A DNA stretch of 10,969 bases from contig JAUIEG010000045.1 in assembly GCA_030428745.1 (NCBI GenBank), forward strand, positions 1-10,969, given 5' to 3'. The notes below the pieces were generated by a model that was given only the letters and a program-made list of their open reading frames with translations, was not told the origin of the DNA and did no database searches. The position numbers and the translations under genes are program-made. Source of the stretch: Alphaproteobacteria bacterium. Its GTDB lineage: Bacteria > Pseudomonadota > Alphaproteobacteria > Caulobacterales > Parvularculaceae. Numbering within the stretch: position 1 is the stretch's first letter; every line of letters begins with the position of its first letter. Shown here piece by piece: positions 6,715-10,969 of this stretch.

Positions 6715-8298
6715 TTGGTGGACAAACAAGAATTCCTGCGGATTGGCGTCGATGTGGGCGGCACCAATACGGATGCGGTCCTGATGCGCGAGGGCGAGGT
6801 GCTGGCGTCCGTCAAGTCGCCCACAACTGCGCAGGTAGGAGACGGTATTGTCGCCGCCATCGCACATGTCATGACGCAGGCGGACATCAGCCCTGACGCC
6901 ATCGGCATTGTCTCCATCGGCACCACACATTTTACAAACGCTTTTGTCGAGCGGCGCGGCCTTGACCGGGTGGGCGTGCTGCGCATTGGCCTGCCGGCGG
7001 CGAAAGCATTGCCGCCGCTCACAGACTGGCCTGATGATATTGCCGCTGAAGTCGCGGCCGACATCGAAATGGTGCGCGGCGGTTTTCAGTTTGACGGGCG
7101 CCCCTATGCCGATCTCGACGAGGCGGCGGTCGCTGCGGCGGCGCGCCGGTTTCGCAAGCAAGGCATAAAGTCGGTCGCGATTTCTGCCGTTTTCGCGCCG
7201 CTCAACGGGGCCATGGAAGAACGCGCCGGTGAGATCGTCAGCAGCGAACATCCGGGCAGCAGCCTCACCCTGTCTTGCGACATTGGCCGTATCGGCCTGT
7301 TGGAGCGTGAAAACGCGGGGATCATGAACGCCAGCCTTGCAACGCTTGCGACGGAAACCGTGGGCGGTTTCCGGACGGCGTTGAAAAAGCTTGGGATCAC
7401 GGCGCCATTTTATATCTCCCAGAATGACGGCACGCTGATGAGCGCCGATTTTGTTGAGAAATATCCAGTCCTCACCTTCGCCTCCGGCCCAACCAACAGC
7501 ATGCGGGGCGGTGCGCGTCTCGCCGGTCTGAAGGATGCTCTCGTCGCCGATATTGGCGGGACGACGACGGATATCGGCGTGTTGCGCGGCGGCTTTCCAC
7601 GCGAATCCTCAATCATGACGGATATTGGCGGCGTCAGAACGAATTTCCGCATGCCGGATGTTTGCGCAATCGGTCTTGGCGGCGGCAGCCTTGTTTCGGT
7701 TGATGGCGACAGGGTGAAAGTCGGGCCCAAATCCGTCGGTTATCGCATTACGGAAAAAGCGCTCGTTTTCGGCGGCGATGTTTTGACCGCGACCGATATC
7801 GCGGTCGCGGCCGGATACGCCGATATTGGCGATCATGACCGTGTGCGTCATCTCGATCCGGCGATGGTCGAGGCGGCGGTGACGGAAATGCATCGTCTCG
7901 TGGAAGACGGCATCGACCGAATGAAAACGACGGGCGGCGATGCGCCTCTTATTCTTGTCGGCGGCGGATCGGTCCTGATCAATCGGGCGCTTAAAGGCGT
8001 CAGCGAAATTCACACTCATGAAGAAGCCGGCGTCGCCAATGCCATCGGCGCCTCGATCGCGCGCGTTGGCGGCGAGCTCGACAAGGTGGTTTCCTATGAC
8101 GGCGAAGGCCGGGAAGCAGCCATTACCGCGGCTGTTTCCGAAGCCAATGAACGCGCGGTCGCCGCCGGCGCCGATGCGGCGAGCCTTGAGACGATGGATA
8201 TCGAGGAATTGCCGCTCGCCTATATGCCGGGCGGTTCTGTCCGGCTTCGCATCAAGGTCGCCGGCGATCTTGCAGTGGCGCATGGAGGGGCAGCATGA
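6715..8298 (+). CDS. Hydantoinase A/oxoprolinase-family protein (HyuA-like ATPase)
   Basis: A protein of about 527 residues with the actin-like ATPase fold of the hydantoinase A/5-oxoprolinase family, whose members use ATP to open the ring of hydantoins or lactams. Phosphate-binding loops are D13-VGGTNT-D20 (Hydant_A_N) and D279-IGGTTT-D286; a nucleotide-binding glycine loop is LVGGGS at 414-419. The NTDA version of the first loop, where N-methylhydantoinases usually have FTD, is the form I associate with members paired with DUF917 proteins. No HyuB-like partner follows; instead a DUF917 gene overlaps its stop by ATGA, implying coupled expression and joint action. The two families are also known as one fused chain in some fungi and bacteria. 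The start is uncertain between TTG 6715 and the adjacent GTG 6718: a stop at 6691 excludes anything upstream, and AGAGGG at 6701-6706 suits the TTG slightly better. No signal peptide is visible, so it is cytoplasmic. The substrate is unknown. Confidence 0.85.
   Translation: MVDKQEFLRIGVDVGGTNTDAVLMREGEVLASVKSPTTAQVGDGIVAAIAHVMTQADISPDAIGIVSIGTTHFTNAFVERRGLDRVGVLRIGLPAAKALPPLTDWPDDIAAEVAADIEMVRGGFQFDGRPYADLDEAAVAAAARRFRKQGIKSVAISAVFAPLNGAMEERAGEIVSSEHPGSSLTLSCDIGRIGLLERENAGIMNASLATLATETVGGFRTALKKLGITAPFYISQNDGTLMSADFVEKYPVLTFASGPTNSMRGGARLAGLKDALVADIGGTTTDIGVLRGGFPRESSIMTDIGGVRTNFRMPDVCAIGLGGGSLVSVDGDRVKVGPKSVGYRITEKALVFGGDVLTATDIAVAAGYADIGDHDRVRHLDPAMVEAAVTEMHRLVEDGIDRMKTTGGDAPLILVGGGSVLINRALKGVSEIHTHEEAGVANAIGASIARVGGELDKVVSYDGEGREAAITAAVSEANERAVAAGADAASLETMDIEELPLAYMPGGSVRLRIKVAGDLAVAHGGAA
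8284..8290 (+). promoter_or_regulatory. Shine-Dalgarno of the DUF917 gene
   Basis: GGAGGGG inside the end of the hydantoinase-like gene, four bases before the ATG at 8295. It supports that start and a translational coupling through the ATGA overlap. Confidence 0.7.
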
Positions 8299-9446
8299 GT
8301 GTGCAAAATACAGCCGGCGTCAAAGCCTCGGCGAGGCGGGAGCTCGTGCTTTCTGAGGATAATCTCGAAGATTTCGCCCGCGGCGCCGCTTTCCTCGGGA
8401 CGGGCGGCGGCGGCGATCCCTATCTCGGCCGGTTGATGGCGAAGAACGCCATTCGCGAATTTGGCAGCCCGCGCATACTTGGCGTCGATGAACTTTCCGA
8501 CGATGCGACGGTTGCGTTTGTCGCGATGATTGGCGCCCCGACCGTGCTTTGCGAAAAAGGCGCATCCGGCGATGACATTGATTGCGCCGTACAGGAACTT
8601 TCGGCGCAAATTGGCCGGCCTATTGACGCCTTGATGCCGGGCGAGATTGGCGGTTTCAATTCGACGCTGCCCGTCGTCGCAGCGGCGCGCCTTGGCTTGC
8701 CGCTTGTGGATGTTGACGGCATGGGCCGGGCGTTTCCAAGCATCGCCATGGTGGTCATGAATTTCGAGGGAATTTCAGCCTGTCCTTTCGTTCTTGTCGA
8801 CGATCATCTCAACAAGGTCGTGGTCAAGGCTGACACCGCGCAGCGAACCGAAGACATTTCGCGGAGCATCGCGATTCAGATGGGCATGAGCTGCCTGAGC
8901 GCCGGCTACGCCATGAGCGGCGCAGAAGTCAAACGCGCGACTGTGCACAATACGCTTAGCGCGGCGCTTCAGATCGGTGAGGCGATAAGGGAAGGCCGCA
9001 AGGCCGGAGATCCTTTAAAGGCGTTGATCCATGTGCTTGAAACACACCCGATCTACGGATTTGCGCAGGAAGTCTTCTCGGGCAAAATAACCGACTTGCG
9101 GCGTGAGACGACCAAAGGTTTTTCCATTGGCAATTGCCGGATTGAGGCTTTTGACGGCGCCGGGTGCATGGCCGACGTCCAGTTTCAGAATGAAAATCTT
9201 GTGGTTCTCGTCGACGGCGTTGTGAAAGCAATCGTGCCGGATCTCATTATCATCGTCGACGCGGAAACAGGCGAGCCTATTCCGACCGAAGCCTTGCGAT
9301 ATGGGCAAAGAGTCAGCGTCATCGCCGTCGCCGCGCCTGATGCGCTGAAAACGCCACAGGCGCTTGCGCATGTTCATCCGCGCTGCTTCGGCCTCGATTT
9401 CGAATTTACGCCGATTGAAGTGCTTGCAGGAGCTGCACGCGCTTAG
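8295..9446 (+). CDS. DUF917 / S-methyl-thiohydantoin desulfurase-like protein
   Basis: A 383-residue protein of the DUF917 family (about 360-400 aa). The signatures seen are GTGGGGDP at 35-42, GEIGGFNS at 116-123, DVDGMGRAFP at 139-148 and a C-terminal HVHPRCFGLDFEF at 359-371. Members of this family have been described as zinc-dependent S-methyl-thiohydantoin desulfurases, turning an S-methyl-thiohydantoin into a hydantoin; most members have no tested function. I cannot assign the metal ligands with certainty, although the His and Cys near 359-364 are candidates. The product of such a reaction would be a natural substrate for the hydantoinase-like protein encoded just before, with which it shares an ATGA overlap. 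The ATG is supported by GGAGGGG upstream. There is no signal peptide, so it is cytoplasmic. The family call is firm; the reaction here is inference. Confidence 0.85.
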   Translation: MSVQNTAGVKASARRELVLSEDNLEDFARGAAFLGTGGGGDPYLGRLMAKNAIREFGSPRILGVDELSDDATVAFVAMIGAPTVLCEKGASGDDIDCAVQELSAQIGRPIDALMPGEIGGFNSTLPVVAAARLGLPLVDVDGMGRAFPSIAMVVMNFEGISACPFVLVDDHLNKVVVKADTAQRTEDISRSIAIQMGMSCLSAGYAMSGAEVKRATVHNTLSAALQIGEAIREGRKAGDPLKALIHVLETHPIYGFAQEVFSGKITDLRRETTKGFSIGNCRIEAFDGAGCMADVQFQNENLVVLVDGVVKAIVPDLIIIVDAETGEPIPTEALRYGQRVSVIAVAAPDALKTPQALAHVHPRCFGLDFEFTPIEVLAGAARA

Positions 9447-9456
9447 GGGAAAGTCT

Positions 9457-9475
9457 AAAGGAGTTCCAAGGAGGG
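9457..9475 (+). promoter_or_regulatory. Two tandem Shine-Dalgarno sequences before the receptor gene
   Basis: AAAGGAG (9457-9463) and AAGGAGGG (9468-9475) follow each other in the 33-base gap after the DUF917 stop. Only the second is at working distance (four bases) from the ATG at 9480; the first has no start codon that it would serve. Together they suggest strong translation of the receptor, as is common for abundant outer-membrane proteins. Confidence 0.6.
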
Positions 9476-9479
9476 CAGT

Positions 9480-10969
9480 ATGAAACAAGACGCAAGAAAA
9501 GCCTATCTTCGTTTGACCACGGCTGTGTCCGTGTTTGCAATGGCCTTGCCGGCTGCGCAGGCCCAGGATGCTGACGCCGGACCGGCGGACGTTATTACCG
9601 TGACGGCGCAATTTCGCGATCAATCGCTGCAGGAGGTGCCGACGGCGGTGACCGCCTTTACGGCGAGCGATATTGAAGACGCCGGGATGAAATCGACGGA
9701 AGACTTTGCGGCGCTGACGCCCAATCTGACCTTCGACGATTCCTTCACCTATCTTAACAGCTTTGTGGTCGTTCGCGGCGTCACGCAGATCAACAACGCC
9801 GACTCGCCAGTGGCGATCATTGTCGATGGCGTGCCGCAGAACAATCAGAAGCAATTCAAAATGCCGCTGTTTGACGTTCAGCAGATTGAAGTTCTGAAGG
9901 GGCCGCAGGGCTCCCTCTATGGCCGTAACGCCATAGGCGGCGCGATCAATATCGTCACCAAGCAGCCATCGAACGAATTCGAAGGCTTTATCGGCGGCGG
10001 CATTGAAAACGGCGTTGGCTATCGCGCGCAGGCGGGGATCAGCGGCCCGATTGTCGAAGATACGGTTCTGTTCCGCCTTTCCGGATCGTATTATGAAACG
10101 GACGGGCTCATCGACAACGTCTTTCTTGGCGAGAAAGTCGACAATGTCGATCATGATTATTCCATTCGGGGAAAACTGGCGATCTTCCCGGCGGACAATA
10201 TCAGCATTGACTTGCGCGCCTCATATAACGACTTCAAGGCTGGATCGAGCTACGATGCGGTTGTGAACAGCCTTCTCAATCCGGGCTTCCGCAGCGGCAA
10301 TGACGCCAATGACATTCTGCCGCCAACTTCCAACTTCGCCGGGTTTACAACGGGCGATGTATTCGACGCCTCAGGCAAGTTCGAAGCGGATTTTGGGTTC
10401 GCGACTGCGACCTATATTCTCGGCTACACGGATCTGAAGGAAGATTATCGCGCCGAGCTCGATTTTTCGAACCCAACCCAGGGCACTTACGGCCCGTTTG
10501 GTGAATTGGGGCAGGGACAAAATCTCGATGTGTCGCTCCTCAGTCACGAATTGCGTTTCGTCTCCCGGGACGATCAGGCGTTTCGCTGGATTGTCGGAGC
10601 CTATTATCTCGATACGGAGCGCGATCTCCTGACGCGTGCGTTTTTAGACATCGACAACACGCCGGAACAGTTCGACAGCGGGATCATCATCATCGACCGC
10701 AATGAAGCGAACGACAACACGGCGTGGGCGGTATTCGGTCAGGCAGAGCTTGATATTACCGACCGCCTGACGCTTCAGCTTGGCGGCCGCTATGATGAGG
10801 ACGAGCGCAATCAAGAAATACCGGGTGTCGCCGGTTCAGAGCGGTCCGAGACCTTCGATTCCTTCCAGCCTAAAGCAACGCTGAGCTATGACGTTACGGA
10901 TGCGGTGCTCGGCTATTTCACCTACAGCACCGGCTTCCGCTCCGGGGGCTTCAATGCGCCGGGCGTCGT
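9480..10969 (+). CDS. TonB-dependent outer-membrane receptor (3' partial)
   Basis: The frame is open from the ATG at 9480 to the window edge: 496 full codons of a protein that in this family is usually 700-900 residues. A signal peptide covers residues 1-28: basic N-terminus, hydrophobic core and cleavage site AQA before Gln29. A TonB-box-like DVITVTAQ (37-44) is followed by the plug domain (about 48-161), with VPTAV, VVVRGV, VDGVP and the strong signature VLKGPQGSLYGRNAIGGAI at 138-156. The beta-barrel follows, with aromatic-ended strands and a typical YSTGFRSGGFN near the cut end. The sequence style is that of sphingomonad/Caulobacter-like receptors, many of which take up organic compounds rather than siderophores. 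Its place 33 bases after the DUF917 gene suggests co-transcription and transport of the compound handled by the two enzymes; iron or cobalamin uptake cannot be excluded. Two tandem Shine-Dalgarno sequences precede the start. Confidence 0.93.
   Translation, partial: MKQDARKAYLRLTTAVSVFAMALPAAQAQDADAGPADVITVTAQFRDQSLQEVPTAVTAFTASDIEDAGMKSTEDFAALTPNLTFDDSFTYLNSFVVVRGVTQINNADSPVAIIVDGVPQNNQKQFKMPLFDVQQIEVLKGPQGSLYGRNAIGGAINIVTKQPSNEFEGFIGGGIENGVGYRAQAGISGPIVEDTVLFRLSGSYYETDGLIDNVFLGEKVDNVDHDYSIRGKLAIFPADNISIDLRASYNDFKAGSSYDAVVNSLLNPGFRSGNDANDILPPTSNFAGFTTGDVFDASGKFEADFGFATATYILGYTDLKEDYRAELDFSNPTQGTYGPFGELGQGQNLDVSLLSHELRFVSRDDQAFRWIVGAYYLDTERDLLTRAFLDIDNTPEQFDSGIIIIDRNEANDNTAWAVFGQAELDITDRLTLQLGGRYDEDERNQEIPGVAGSERSETFDSFQPKATLSYDVTDAVLGYFTYSTGFRSGGFNAPGV

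Noticed and set aside
9015..10154. A 379-codon open frame on the minus strand across the DUF917-receptor junction
   Set aside because: It is the antisense shadow of two well-supported plus-strand genes in GC-rich DNA, its translation resembles no family I know, and it would cover the receptor's signal peptide and ribosome binding site.

Overview
The window reads as a GC-rich (roughly 55-60% G+C by eye) Gram-negative genome, most likely an alphaproteobacterium. This rests on codon use, a complete-style aerobic phenylacetate (paa) gene order, and a TonB-dependent receptor of the type multiplied in sphingomonads, Caulobacterales and Parvularculales. The taxonomy is an inference; no rRNA or tRNA gene is present to settle it. 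All seven genes lie on the + strand and about 95% of the window is coding.

Left part (1-3789): the end of a phenylacetate degradation operon. It holds paaD (5' end cut by the window edge), paaE (reductase of the phenylacetyl-CoA epoxidase), paaH (3-hydroxyadipyl-CoA dehydrogenase) and paaF (2,3-dehydroadipyl-CoA hydratase). The genes are tightly packed (gaps of 2 and 10 bases, then a 29-base overlap), so they are probably one transcript. PaaE feeds electrons to the epoxidase, whose PaaABC subunits should lie just upstream. PaaF and PaaH work consecutively near the end of the pathway. paaG, paaZ, paaJ, paaK and a PaaX/PaaR-type repressor are not in the window.

Middle (3790-6565): a 105-base spacer, then a large MalT/LAL-type ATP-binding LuxR-family regulator (889 aa) with an N-terminal P-loop, a long helical middle and a C-terminal LuxR helix-turn-helix. 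A perfect 20-base palindrome begins on the last base of its stop codon.

Right part (6566-10969): after a 149-base spacer carrying that palindrome come a hydantoinase A/oxoprolinase-like ATPase and a DUF917 (S-methyl-thiohydantoin desulfurase-like) protein coupled by an ATGA overlap. Thirty-three bases later a TonB-dependent outer-membrane receptor begins and runs off the window. This looks like the start of a regulated uptake-and-breakdown unit for a small hydantoin-, lactam- or thiohydantoin-like compound, with the LAL protein as the candidate regulator. The substrate cannot be read from the sequence. This right-hand unit is the least described part of the window.

No mobile element, CRISPR array, RNA gene or convincing intrinsic terminator was seen.
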